DNA of 64,000 nucleotides, from positions 124,001 to 188,000 of the forward strand of contig JAHHHK010000006.1 of NCBI GenBank assembly GCA_019359395.1, in the 5' to 3' direction. The notes beneath the pieces are model-generated. The model saw only the letters and a list, made by a program, of their open reading frames with translations. It did not search any database and had not been told where the DNA came from. Below are positions 19,276 through 28,317 of this stretch, one piece after another. Within the stretch, counting starts at the first letter, position 1, and the number at the start of each line of letters is the position of its first letter. The DNA comes from Komarekiella atlantica HA4396-MV6. Its GTDB lineage: Bacteria > Cyanobacteriota > Cyanobacteriia > Cyanobacteriales > Nostocaceae. A program made the position numbers and the translations under genes.

Positions 19276-19459
19276 ACAGTCGCCCTCCTAATAATTAGAT
19301 TTTAAACCTATGACAAAGAAAAACTATTGAGGGAGCAGGGAAAGATAAGGGAGATACAGCAGATTTCAGGTAAATCAAGTACATCAATAAAACCCAAAAC
19401 CCTGTAGAGACGTTACATCTACGGTCTCTAAATGCAACGTCTCTACATGTGATTGTCTC

Positions 19460-19768
19460 TTACGCACCATTATCTGCTGTAGTGTCAACAGGGGTGCTAA
19501 CAGTTTCAAAAGCTGGAGTTTGCTTGTCTTCAGCAATTTCTGCTTTGGCCTCGGCTACAATGTCTTCCCAGGTTTCGCCCAGTTCTGCAAAAGCTCCTTT
19601 GCTCTTTTCGTAAGCAACAAGTCCGCCTTTGATCATTGACTTGGCTAGGGGTTTACCAATTCCAGCGACAACGGGAACTATTACAGGGGCTAGCAGAACT
19701 GCTCCAATACCAGCTATAATTCCTACCGGGCCTGCATCTTCAACGAAATCAGTAATTTTAGGTGCCAT
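19460..19768 (-). CDS. DUF5132 small membrane protein
   Basis: A 102-residue protein with one hydrophobic region (about 13-45, GPVGIIAGIGAVLLAPVIV), then an amphipathic, Glu/Ala-rich cytosolic helix (ETWEDIVAEAKAEIAEDK) and a disordered tail. This matches the DUF5132 family, often beside HMA/P-type ATPase genes. The plan resembles mycobacterial PacL scaffold proteins (one transmembrane helix plus a Glu/Ala-rich motif), although the metal-binding tail of PacL is missing. AGGAGGG precedes the ATG. It sits 73 bp after the ATPase gene on the same strand. Confidence 0.75.
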   Translation of the reverse strand: MAPKITDFVEDAGPVGIIAGIGAVLLAPVIVPVVAGIGKPLAKSMIKGGLVAYEKSKGAFAELGETWEDIVAEAKAEIAEDKQTPAFETVSTPVDTTADNGA

Positions 19769-19841
19769 TGTTAAATTCCCTCCTGTAAATTAGGGAAATT
19801 GTAATAAAGCTTTGAAGTATACTCTGCTCAAGATGGTGATC

Positions 19842-22100
19842 TCATCTTGCTAGTGATAGAGTTGTGTTTGATGAAGGTTTAAGAATTGGACGCAGACCGT
19901 TTACTCCTGCAACCACTGTTGAGCCATTGTTAACTACTGTTGCTGCTAAGGGGTTAAGACCAAACACCACTGCGATCGCCATAGCTGCTAAATTAGGAAT
20001 GGCAACAATACTGGTATTTTGGTGAATTAATTGCTTGGCTTTACGAGCGATCGCCATCGCTTCTAATAAACCATACAAGTCATTCTGCATTAACACCACG
20101 TCTGCTGTCTCGCGGGCAATATCAGAACTATTAGCGAAGGAGACTGAAACATCAGCGTAAGCTAAAGCTGGTGAATCATTAATTCCATCACCTACAAATG
20201 CAACTGTTTTACCTTGTTCGTGTAGTTTGCGGACAACTGTTGCTTTTTGTTCGGGAAAAGCTTCTGCGTGAGTATGCGTTGGCGCAATGCCCAGCTTAGC
20301 AGCTACAGCCTTAGCTGTTCGCTTGTTATCTCCGGTGAGCATGTGAACTTCCACACCTTCGACCGTCAACAATTGAGCAACTACTTTTTGACTTTCTGGA
20401 CGAAGAACATCACTATATTTTATCTTACCTTGAAGTTGCCCATTGCTAGCTACATAAATCGCTGAACTTGCCCCTTTTTGATGACCATTAAGCTGTTCCA
20501 TTTCAATGCCTTGCTGACGCAAAAAGCGATCGCTGCCCACATAAACAATCTCTCCATCAATCTCTGCTTGCACACCCAAACCTAGTTGATAATTCCACTG
20601 ACCACGATTAGGAATCATCACTTGCTTTGCTTCGGCGTAGCGCATCACCGCCTCGGCTACTGGGTGCGTCAAACGTTGTTCAGCCGCCGCAGCTAATGCC
20701 AGTACCCGCGAGCTTGGCGTTGAAGAATTGAGACTCTCAACACCAACAACCCCCACTTCCCCTTTCGTCAGCGTCCCTGTCTTATCAAACACAATTGTGT
20801 CAACTGCTGCTAGTTGTTCTAGAGCACGTCCACTACGGATGAGAATGCCGTGTTTTGCCGCATAAGTCAGAGCCGCCAAAACTGTTGTAGGAATAGATAC
20901 CCGAATTCCTGTACATAAGTCGAGAGTCAGGACGCTAGCTACTCGTCCTGGGTTGCGGGTTGTGGCAAACACTGCCCCACCTAGTAATAAAGTTGGTATA
21001 ACAGCTTTTTCGGCAATTTTTGTAGCGTAGTTCTCCATCCGCGTATCGTGAACAGGAGCTTCTTGCATTAACTTGATACTCTGTCCAGCACGAGTGTCAT
21101 GACCTATCCGTTCCGCCAAGATATAAATCCGTCCCTCGCGCATTAAAGTGGAGGCAAAAACAGCCTGTCCCTTTTTTTTCAAAACTGGCATGGATTCGCC
21201 AGTAAGTTTTTGTTCATCCAGCAGTGCTTTACCCCGCAGGATACTACCATCAACTGGAACCTGTTCGCCGGGATAGACAATAACTGTATCACCGCGCTGC
21301 ACTTCTTGCAGGGAAATTTGTTGCTTGATGCCATCGCGTTCAACCCAGACAAACTGTCCCAAGGAATTGAGTAAATCCAAAGTTTGCAATTGAGATGAAC
21401 GAGCAGTACGATCGCGAATATTTTCGCCAATTTCAATTAAACTCAACATTAGCGATGGTGTGAGAAATTGACCTTGGACAGTAGTAATTGCGATCGCTAT
21501 AAAATCCAAAAAGTCAATGTTCAGTTTGCGCTGCGTCGTGATGCCATCCAAAGCCCTTTGGAAAACAGGCAATGTGGCCAATGCAATGGTTCCTAACATC
21601 ATAATGGGTGGAATAGGCAAGCCTAACGGCCCTCCCAGCAAAGCTAAACTGGTAGCCATAGCCGAAAGTTGCATACTAGGCCAGGATTTATTAGCATCGT
21701 CGTCTGCTGGTGATGTAGTAGCAGGAGTTATTGCTATGTCATTTGCCGCTAGGATCAAATAACTCAAACGCGATCGCATTTTAGCATCTGCAACTAAATC
21801 GCATTTATAAGTAACGACTAACGACGCTGCCGCAGAATTTATCCGTACACTCGTAACCAGGGGATCGCCTTGAACTAACCCTTGCAGCCTATTAGCGTAG
21901 GCTGTATCATGGCGTAATCGAGGCACATGAAACCGTACTCTTCCCCGAATTGCATGGATGACACTGTAGGTAACGTGAGAACTCTGCTGGCGGGAATGTC
22001 CATTGCTATCAGCTAGACGAACTTTCCGATTCTGTTCACCTGCAATCTCGTGAGCAATTATAGTTGGGGGCGATGCTAATTGAACCGTAACTTTTGCCAT
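19842..22100 (-). CDS. P1B-like metal-translocating P-type ATPase with unusual DLC motif
   Basis: A 752-residue pump with an N-terminal HMA-like domain lacking CxxC (about 43-115, AIRGRVRFHVPRL). The actuator TGES (300-303), phosphorylation site DKTGTLT (Asp439), THP (478-480) and hinge GDGIND (637-642) are intact, so ATPase cycling is expected. The transmembrane ion-site helix, usually CPC, SPC or TPC, reads DLCTGIRVSIPT (394-405): only one Cys remains and the preceding Pro is lost. Substrate cannot be assigned; a heavy-metal or other cation exporter in the plasma or thylakoid membrane is the family expectation. The third gene of the cluster, it has AAAGGGA next to the ATG. Confidence 0.88.
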   Translation of the reverse strand: MAKVTVQLASPPTIIAHEIAGEQNRKVRLADSNGHSRQQSSHVTYSVIHAIRGRVRFHVPRLRHDTAYANRLQGLVQGDPLVTSVRINSAAASLVVTYKCDLVADAKMRSRLSYLILAANDIAITPATTSPADDDANKSWPSMQLSAMATSLALLGGPLGLPIPPIMMLGTIALATLPVFQRALDGITTQRKLNIDFLDFIAIAITTVQGQFLTPSLMLSLIEIGENIRDRTARSSQLQTLDLLNSLGQFVWVERDGIKQQISLQEVQRGDTVIVYPGEQVPVDGSILRGKALLDEQKLTGESMPVLKKKGQAVFASTLMREGRIYILAERIGHDTRAGQSIKLMQEAPVHDTRMENYATKIAEKAVIPTLLLGGAVFATTRNPGRVASVLTLDLCTGIRVSIPTTVLAALTYAAKHGILIRSGRALEQLAAVDTIVFDKTGTLTKGEVGVVGVESLNSSTPSSRVLALAAAAEQRLTHPVAEAVMRYAEAKQVMIPNRGQWNYQLGLGVQAEIDGEIVYVGSDRFLRQQGIEMEQLNGHQKGASSAIYVASNGQLQGKIKYSDVLRPESQKVVAQLLTVEGVEVHMLTGDNKRTAKAVAAKLGIAPTHTHAEAFPEQKATVVRKLHEQGKTVAFVGDGINDSPALAYADVSVSFANSSDIARETADVVLMQNDLYGLLEAMAIARKAKQLIHQNTSIVAIPNLAAMAIAVVFGLNPLAATVVNNGSTVVAGVNGLRPILKPSSNTTLSLAR

Positions 22101-22359
22101 TCCCTTTACTCATGTAGATTTACACTTGGTTATCTCTCCCGTCACGCAGATTAAGATAGCGCCAAGAGAGCAAAATAGCCCCAATCTTGCGAGATTGGTT
22201 AGCTGATGGCAGTGCTGATAGATCAAATTCTGTTAGAGTCCTTCTAATACTTTCCCTTATAAGTACCCTGAATCTCCTTTGTGTGTTGGGAAACAGTCAA
22301 AGGCTAAGAGGGAAATTTCACCCTTTCCCCTTTTCCCTTTCCCCCTTAACCGAAAGGTA

Positions 22360-23181
22360 TTAAGAGGCGTTCTCGCTTGCCATCCTTACTGTTACATCGC
22401 TAGCAGATTCAATTAGACTAGCTAAATGTAATACTGCCCTTTCCCAGACGCTTTGAACTTGCTCTTTGGAATCTTGGAGCATTCCAGTTTTATAAGTAAT
22501 CACAATTGATACTGCATCCCGATTAACGCGCTCACTTGTGACTACCGGATCTTCTTTGAGTAAAGCCTCCAAACGTTGGGCGTATTTTGGATCTGAAGCA
22601 ATTTGAGGTACGCGAAACCGCACTCTTCCAGGAATCGCATGAGCAATGTTATACGCAACTTTTGCAGGCTGTTGAGCTAGTTGATGAACTTCCTCGAAAT
22701 GGGTAACAAGCTCCGGCTCTGATTTTGTAGGTTGCTGAGCTAGTTGATCAGGTTTTTGGAGATTAGTAGCAAGCTCCGGCTCTGATTTTGTATACTGTTG
22801 AGCTAGTTGACGAGCTTTTTGGGGATGGGTAACAAGCTCCGGCTGTGAGTTTGAAATAGCTGGTTTTGTGGTTGTTTGCTCAACCGCCACTTCTGCATCG
22901 CTAGCAGTCTGAAGGAGGTTAATCAAATGCCATCGCATCTCAATATCTGACATTACCCCTGGCATATAGGTAATGACAACAGATCCGGCAATAGGATTAA
23001 TTTGCTCACTAATTACCCAAGGTTCAGCTTGCAGCAACGTTAGCAGGCGTTGCTGATATTTGTGATTTTCGCTAATTTGAGGTACATAAAATCCTACTTG
23101 TCCGGCAACTGCATAAGTAATGCTATAAACTACCTTCGTCGGTTGCGTACAGGTGTGAATGGTAGATTTTGAGTCCTCCAT
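22360..23181 (-). CDS. Tandem HMA-like domain protein with 21-residue repeats
   Basis: A 273-residue soluble protein with two HMA_2-like domains: residues 17-90 (VAGQVGFYVPQI) and about 188-260 (IPGRVRFRVPQI). Both resemble the N-terminal domain of the neighbouring ATPase and lack CxxC. Between them lie three 21-residue repeats of the TKSEPELVTHxxKxxQLAQQP type, probably a flexible spacer. GGAGG precedes the ATG by 5-6 nt. It begins 31 bp after the 396-residue protein gene and ends 259 bp before the ATPase gene. Function is inferred only from context: regulatory or docking subunit of the pump. Confidence 0.65.
   Translation of the reverse strand: MEDSKSTIHTCTQPTKVVYSITYAVAGQVGFYVPQISENHKYQQRLLTLLQAEPWVISEQINPIAGSVVITYMPGVMSDIEMRWHLINLLQTASDAEVAVEQTTTKPAISNSQPELVTHPQKARQLAQQYTKSEPELATNLQKPDQLAQQPTKSEPELVTHFEEVHQLAQQPAKVAYNIAHAIPGRVRFRVPQIASDPKYAQRLEALLKEDPVVTSERVNRDAVSIVITYKTGMLQDSKEQVQSVWERAVLHLASLIESASDVTVRMASENAS
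22674..22862 (-). repeat. 63-bp repeat x3 inside the tandem-HMA gene
   Basis: GAGCTAGTTGA...AAGCTCCGGCTCTGA units begin at 22674, 22737 and 22800, exactly 63 bp apart, and encode the 21-residue spacer repeats. Their near-identity indicates recent expansion. Confidence 0.85.
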
Positions 23182-23212
23182 TTTTTCCTCCAGTGTTCCT
23201 GATAGAACTCGT

Positions 23213-24403
23213 CTATAAAGGAAAGTTCGCCATCAAGGCTAAGGAATAAGACAGAGATGCAGGCCTTAAATCAGCCCATAAACTTGATATATCTAGAGGT
23301 TGTCCTTCCAAAACCGTTGTGGTTTTCATCGGTTCACTAGACTGACTAACTGGCTCTGGAGATGGTTGCTGCTCTGTTATTTTAATGAGATTATTAGGTG
23401 GGTTCGTTTGCAAAGCCAACTCCATCAAACTCACCCAATGGGTTATGTTAATCTCACTAGGTTGATAAGCGATCGCGATCGATGCTGCATCACAATTCAC
23501 ACGCACACTCAACACATGGGCATCACTTTTCACTAACCTCTCTAGTCGCTTCGCGTAGGCACGATCTTCAGCAAGTCGAGGCATATTAAACCTGATGCGT
23601 CCCTCAATTGCATGGACTATTCTATAAGCAATTTTTGCTAGTGCTGTAAAGCCAGTATTTTTGTTAACAAAAACAGATTTGCTCTCCTCTTCTGATGAGG
23701 GTTGCGAAGCATTCTTATCCTCTCTTGCAGATTTACCCTTTCTATTTGATAAGGAAAATTGCCGAGGTATTGTATCAGTTGTTTGAGAAGTTTTGCTGAT
23801 TTTTGCTCCTGAAATTTGCGGCTCTAGATAATCAATCACCCGACGGGTTGCATCTGCTGTAATCATGTAGACTGGAATCGCTGCTAAACCGCTGACTCCC
23901 ATTCCTCCGGTTACTGCAAACCCTGTCATTAAGGGAATAAATGAAATAGACTGCTCTTTCCAAAAATCAAGGGATTTCCATGCAGCAAAGGCATCCATCT
24001 CACTGACAGACTCAGACAAAGCTTGAGGCTGGTGAATACCAAATTCTTGCAGTAGCTCCAACACCTGCGGCAATGACAGCTGATTTTCGTCATAAGTGAC
24101 AATCATACTGCCCGTTTGCTGATTGATTACAACTTCCTTCACCCCACACTGTTGCCGTAAATGTTGGGATATACTTTCTAGTCTTGAGCGAAAACTATCT
24201 TCACTAGCGCGGATTCTTACACGCCCAGTCGTAGCATGAATGATTTGCAGTCCATCTGAAGACAGTTGCACTTGTGACTGTGCGACTGCCTCATTTGCAT
24301 TCTGATTAACTTTTACTTCATTGCTTTGGCGTTCAGAAGAAACTAAATCAGAAGACATTTTGGGCTGCGAATTTAACCCGTTGTGACTAACAGTATTGGT
24401 CAT
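23213..24403 (-). CDS. Two-HMA membrane protein of the P-ATPase cluster
   Basis: A 396-residue protein. An N-terminal HMA-like domain (about 50-118) contains ATTGRVRIRASEDSF and VVINQQTGSMIVTYDENQ. A hydrophobic central segment follows (about 155-185, FIPLMTGFAVTGGMGVSGLA), probably a membrane hairpin. After a polar linker comes a second HMA-like domain (about 258-330, AIEGRIRFNMPRL). No CxxC is present in either. It is the first gene of the minus-strand cluster, 93 bp downstream of def, and 31 bp before the tandem-HMA gene. The Shine-Dalgarno sequence is weak. Role probably structural or regulatory for the ATPase. Confidence 0.65.
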   Translation of the reverse strand: MTNTVSHNGLNSQPKMSSDLVSSERQSNEVKVNQNANEAVAQSQVQLSSDGLQIIHATTGRVRIRASEDSFRSRLESISQHLRQQCGVKEVVINQQTGSMIVTYDENQLSLPQVLELLQEFGIHQPQALSESVSEMDAFAAWKSLDFWKEQSISFIPLMTGFAVTGGMGVSGLAAIPVYMITADATRRVIDYLEPQISGAKISKTSQTTDTIPRQFSLSNRKGKSAREDKNASQPSSEEESKSVFVNKNTGFTALAKIAYRIVHAIEGRIRFNMPRLAEDRAYAKRLERLVKSDAHVLSVRVNCDAASIAIAYQPSEINITHWVSLMELALQTNPPNNLIKITEQQPSPEPVSQSSEPMKTTTVLEGQPLDISSLWADLRPASLSYSLALMANFPL

Positions 24404-24496
24404 TTACTCGATAGCTAAACCAAACCATAGGTTAACACTAGGTTAAATGTAGCCTAAGCTTGAGTAGGAAGTATCATTCTTGAGAGCTATTCCGAA

Positions 24497-25030
24497 TTAA
24501 GTATTGTTAACTACTCGTTGTTGGTATTCCTGTTCTGTGAGCATATCGAGAGTACTCTCTAGGCGATCTACGAATACAACACCGTCAAGATGATCGTACT
24601 CATGTTGAAAGATCCGAGCCACAAAATCAGTGAATTCTTGCTTTTGTAACTTGCCATTACGATCAGTGTATTCCACTTCAATTGCCTGATATCTGGGAAT
24701 TAACCCCCTAATCCCTGGAACACTTAAACAACCTTCCCAACCTTTGACAATTTCAGGTGAATGAGCAATGATTCTGGGATTAATCATCGCAGTCGGTTCC
24801 ATTTCCGGGGCATTGGGATATCTAGGATTAGGCCGAGAAGCGACAATCAATAAACGATAAGATTCTGCTACTTGAGGTGCAGCAATTCCCACACCGTTAG
24901 CCTTAGCAACGGTGGCAATTAAATCTTCAATTAATTTTTGAATGTGCTCATCTTGAATATTGTCAACCCCAACAGCTTTTTGACGCAGTATGGGATTGCC
25001 TAATTGAATAATTGGAACTAATTCAGCCAT
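24497..25030 (-). CDS. Peptide deformylase
   Basis: A 177-residue metalloenzyme that removes the N-formyl group from nascent proteins in the cytoplasm. All three motifs are intact: GVGIAAPQ (46-53), EGCLS (99-103, Cys101 ligand) and QHEYDHLDG (142-150; His143 and His147 ligands, Glu144 catalytic). Length and motif spacing are those of type I deformylases. AGGAG lies about 8 nt before the ATG. It is upstream of the HMA/ATPase cluster on the same strand, but there is no functional reason to link them. Confidence 0.95.
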   Translation of the reverse strand: MAELVPIIQLGNPILRQKAVGVDNIQDEHIQKLIEDLIATVAKANGVGIAAPQVAESYRLLIVASRPNPRYPNAPEMEPTAMINPRIIAHSPEIVKGWEGCLSVPGIRGLIPRYQAIEVEYTDRNGKLQKQEFTDFVARIFQHEYDHLDGVVFVDRLESTLDMLTEQEYQQRVVNNT

Positions 25031-25220
25031 GATAAGAACTCCTTTTGGTAGTGGGGGGGCTGCACTTCTCTACTTTGAGGCTGCACCCTAAGCGTAGCTA
25101 TGCCGCAGGCTTTACGGCTCCGTGGCAGTTGAGTTTCGACTTCGCTCAATTGCCGCGTAGTCGAAACTCAGTGACCGAGGGGCAGAGGGTCAGAGGAGAG
25201 AATAATTAATGATTTTTGAC

Positions 25221-25279
25221 AGACGCGATTAATCGCGTCTCTACTCTTGACCCTTGTACAGACGCGATTAATCGCGTCT
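25221..25279. repeat. Two copies of palindrome AGACGCGATTAATCGCGTCT
   Basis: A 20-bp perfect palindrome at 25221-25240 and again at 25260-25279, each followed by CTACTCTT. They lie between def and the protease gene, after other repeat blocks at 25072-25175. This is a common Nostoc-type palindromic repeat. Confidence 0.85.
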
Positions 25280-25291
25280 CTACTCTTAACA

Positions 25292-26554
25292 TCAGCCCTC
25301 ACGTTGTACAGGCAAAGGAGCCGGTCGTACTCCTACTTGTGAACTTTGTCCATCGCGTTCCACTTGTATTTGCAACGTACTTCCGATTTTGCTATTTTCT
25401 ACGAGCTTTTGTACTTCCTCGATTTTTGTCACAGGCTGATTATTAATGCTTTTAATTACATCACCAGATTGTAGTCCAGCGACAGATGCGGGCGATCGCG
25501 GCACAACAGCAACTACTAAAACGCCCTGCTCAGCTCTAAGATTAAGGCGATCGCCAACTCTAGTTTGGATTCTTTCTTTAACTTCTGGTGTCAGTGTCAC
25601 CATCTGAACGCCTAAATAAGGATGCTCGACTTTGCCATTAGCGATTAATTCCTGAGCAATTCTTTGCACCGTGTTGATGGGAATGGCAAATCCCAAGCCT
25701 TGAGCGCCTCGGATAATGGCTGTGTTCATCCCAATCGCCTGGCCACGAGCATTTAGTAGTGGCCCACCAGAGTTACCAGGGTTAATTGCAGCATCGGTTT
25801 GAATGTAATCAACCCGCTTGTCGCTAGCACCGATATCGCTACCAGAGCGGCCTGTAGCACTAATAATCCCAGAAGTAACAGTATTATTTAGACCTAAAGG
25901 ATTACCAATAGCAATTACTGCTTCCCCTGGTTGCAGTCCATCAGAATTACCGACGGCTAAAGTTGGCAGATTATTAGCGTCAATGTTGATTACAGCTACA
26001 TCAGTTACCGGGTCTTCACCCAGTACTTTGCCATCAAAAGTCCGCCCATCTTTGAGTGTAACGGTGACTCTATCAGCACCATCTACCACATGTGAATTGG
26101 TCAAAATTTGACCTGAAGAATTAATAATCCATCCAGAGCCACTACCCCGTTCTACCCGTTGTCTAGGCTGTGATGGTACGTTTTCTCCAAAAAATCGCCG
26201 GAAAAATGGATCGTTAAATTCGTCTGGTACACGAGAAGTGACTGTTCTGGCAGAATCAATCCGAACTACCGCAGGCCCAACCCTTTGCACTACTGCGACT
26301 ACAAAGTTGGGATCTCCAGAAGACGAGATAATTGGCGGCGGAGCAATTATCGGATTGGAGACAGTAGTATTTTGAGGCTGAGTATCGTTTGGTTGAGTCT
26401 CCAATGACTTGGTAGGTAGAAAAGAGCAGCTTCCCAAAAATACCACTGCTAAACCTTTTAGCAGCATCAATAAAACACTGTTGACTCTCCATTCATGGGG
26501 CAAATTATTGGTATCAATATTTTTAGATGTTAAGTAATGGTCTATGTTTTTCAT
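25292..26554 (-). CDS. Deg/HtrA-type serine protease with PDZ domain
   Basis: A 420-residue trypsin-like protease of the HhoA/HhoB/HtrA family, acting in the periplasm or thylakoid lumen on damaged proteins. The catalytic triad is His156 (TNSHVVDG), Asp186 (DPVTDVAVI) and Ser263 (NPGNSGGPL). One PDZ domain occupies about 315-415 ([26 protein letters not shown]). An unusually long N-terminus holds a hydrophobic segment ending in LGSC (Cys43), a possible lipobox, so it may be lipid-anchored. GGAG is 13 nt before the ATG, rather distant. It is divergent from dnaA (166-bp gap). Confidence 0.92.
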   Translation of the reverse strand: MKNIDHYLTSKNIDTNNLPHEWRVNSVLLMLLKGLAVVFLGSCSFLPTKSLETQPNDTQPQNTTVSNPIIAPPPIISSSGDPNFVVAVVQRVGPAVVRIDSARTVTSRVPDEFNDPFFRRFFGENVPSQPRQRVERGSGSGWIINSSGQILTNSHVVDGADRVTVTLKDGRTFDGKVLGEDPVTDVAVINIDANNLPTLAVGNSDGLQPGEAVIAIGNPLGLNNTVTSGIISATGRSGSDIGASDKRVDYIQTDAAINPGNSGGPLLNARGQAIGMNTAIIRGAQGLGFAIPINTVQRIAQELIANGKVEHPYLGVQMVTLTPEVKERIQTRVGDRLNLRAEQGVLVVAVVPRSPASVAGLQSGDVIKSINNQPVTKIEEVQKLVENSKIGSTLQIQVERDGQSSQVGVRPAPLPVQREG

Positions 26555-26720
26555 GTATTTTTAATTCTCCGTGCTAGCCAGGGGGTGGTAGGATATTGCC
26601 TACCGGGTATATCCCAGAATAATTTCAACTTGAAAGCTTGTTTTAGGTCTTGAGTGTCTCAATGCTAAATTGGTGCTTGCTCATATCTTCTATTGTGACG
26701 ATTAGCAGCAAAGGTAGTAC

Positions 26721-28100
26721 ATGATGGAAATTCCCATAGAAATTCTGTGGAGTCAGGTATTAGAGCGTTTACAGCTAGAATTATCCCGACCCACCTTTGA
26801 AACTTGGATCAAAACTGCTAGTGCGGAGCGATTAGAAAATAATTGTTTAGTTATACGTACTCCTAACCCATTTGCTCGCAATTGGTTACAAAAATATTAC
26901 ATCAATACAATCGCCCATGTGGTGCAAGATATTCTAGGGCATCCTGTGGAAATTTATATTACTGTTATCAAAGGAGATGAATCTCATCTTAGTACACAAG
27001 ATGTTACCGAATTCCCAGCTTCCAGCAATATTGCCCAGAGTATTACTACAAACAAACAAAAAGCTACAGAATTAAATTCTAAGTATATATTTTCCCGATT
27101 TGTAGTAGGGGCTAACAACCGTATGGCCCATGCTGCTTCTTTGGCTGTTGCTGAATCTCCAGGTAGGGAATTTAATCCCTTATTTTTATGCGGTGGCGTA
27201 GGCTTAGGTAAAACTCATTTAATGCAGGCTATTGGTCATTATCGCTGTGAAATTTCTCCTGATTGCAAAATATTTTATGTTTCTACTGAGCAGTTTACTA
27301 ATGATTTAATTACAGCAATCCGTAAGGATAGTATGCAAACTTTTCGAGAGCATTACCGGGCTGCTGATGTTTTATTAGTAGATGATATTCAGTTTTTAGA
27401 AGGTAAAGAATATACGCAAGAAGAATTTTTTCATACTTTTAATACTTTACATGAAGCCGGAAAACAAGTTGTGATAGCTTCTGACCGCCCTCCTAATCAT
27501 ATTCCTAGCTTACAAGAACGTCTTAGCTCTCGTTTTTCTATGGGGTTAATCGCAGATATTCAACCACCAGATTTAGAAACTAGAATGGCAATTTTACAAA
27601 AAAAATCTGAATATGAAAATATTCGTCTTCCCAAAGATGTGATTGAGTATATTGCTTCTAACTATACTTCTAATATTCGAGAATTAGAGGGAGCTTTAAT
27701 CCGAGCACTGGCCTATATTTCTATTTGGGGTTTACCCATGACTTTGGGAAATATCGCACCAGTTTTAGAGCCATCTAGTGAGAAAGTAGCAGCTACTCCA
27801 GAAGCAATTTTGACAGTTGTGGCGGATACTTTTGATGTTTCAGTTGAAGACCTCAAAAGCAACTCACGACGTCGAGAAATTAGCTGGGCGCGTCAAATAG
27901 GAATGTATCTAATGCGGCAACACACGGCTCTAAGTTTGCCTAGAATTGGCGAAGAGTTTGGTGGTAAAGATCATACAACGGTAATCTATAGTTGTGATAA
28001 AATCACCCAACTCCGGGAAAGCGATCGCACCTTAGCACAAACACTACGTCAACTAAGCGATCGCATTAATATGACTAGCCGCTCTCAACAATCATCGTAA
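26721..28100 (+). CDS. Chromosomal replication initiator DnaA
   Basis: A 459-residue AAA+ protein that binds DnaA boxes and opens the origin. Domain I is at 1-90, a short linker follows, and the AAA+ core has Walker [10 protein letters not shown] and Walker B VDDIQF. Domain IV carries the DNA-binding helix with [13 protein letters not shown] (canonical RDHTTVLHA). Tandem ATG codons at 26721/26724 follow AAGG. The intergenic stretches on either side have no obvious TTATCCACA-like boxes, so there is no sign of oriC immediately beside the gene. aspS follows 217 bp downstream. Confidence 0.96.
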   Translation: MMEIPIEILWSQVLERLQLELSRPTFETWIKTASAERLENNCLVIRTPNPFARNWLQKYYINTIAHVVQDILGHPVEIYITVIKGDESHLSTQDVTEFPASSNIAQSITTNKQKATELNSKYIFSRFVVGANNRMAHAASLAVAESPGREFNPLFLCGGVGLGKTHLMQAIGHYRCEISPDCKIFYVSTEQFTNDLITAIRKDSMQTFREHYRAADVLLVDDIQFLEGKEYTQEEFFHTFNTLHEAGKQVVIASDRPPNHIPSLQERLSSRFSMGLIADIQPPDLETRMAILQKKSEYENIRLPKDVIEYIASNYTSNIRELEGALIRALAYISIWGLPMTLGNIAPVLEPSSEKVAATPEAILTVVADTFDVSVEDLKSNSRRREISWARQIGMYLMRQHTALSLPRIGEEFGGKDHTTVIYSCDKITQLRESDRTLAQTLRQLSDRINMTSRSQQSS

Positions 28101-28159
28101 AAGCGACTGGAGACTGGCAAAAGCAGAGGAGCAAAAGAATAACTCTTTTTCCCCCTTAC

Positions 28160-28203
28160 CTAGTCCCCAGTCCCCAATCCCCAGTCCCCAGTCCCCAGTC
28201 CCA
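28160..28203. repeat. STRR heptamer array between dnaA and aspS
   Basis: About six units of AGTCCCC with one AATCCCC variant. It is the same class as the arrays at 12650, 34827 and 48257, in the CCCC orientation. Confidence 0.85.
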
Positions 28204-28317
28204 TAGTTTTCTATTTTTTATTTCACCGGAACTACTACAATTACTATTGATGCTAGATAATGGGAAAGCTTTGACATTTTCTTGCCAATCTAGCCCGGAA
28301 AAACAGACCTAACACTT

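Noticed and set aside
26555-26720. Possible replication origin upstream of dnaA
   Set aside because: No TTATCCACA-like boxes or AT-rich unwinding element seen in this short gap or in 28101-28317.
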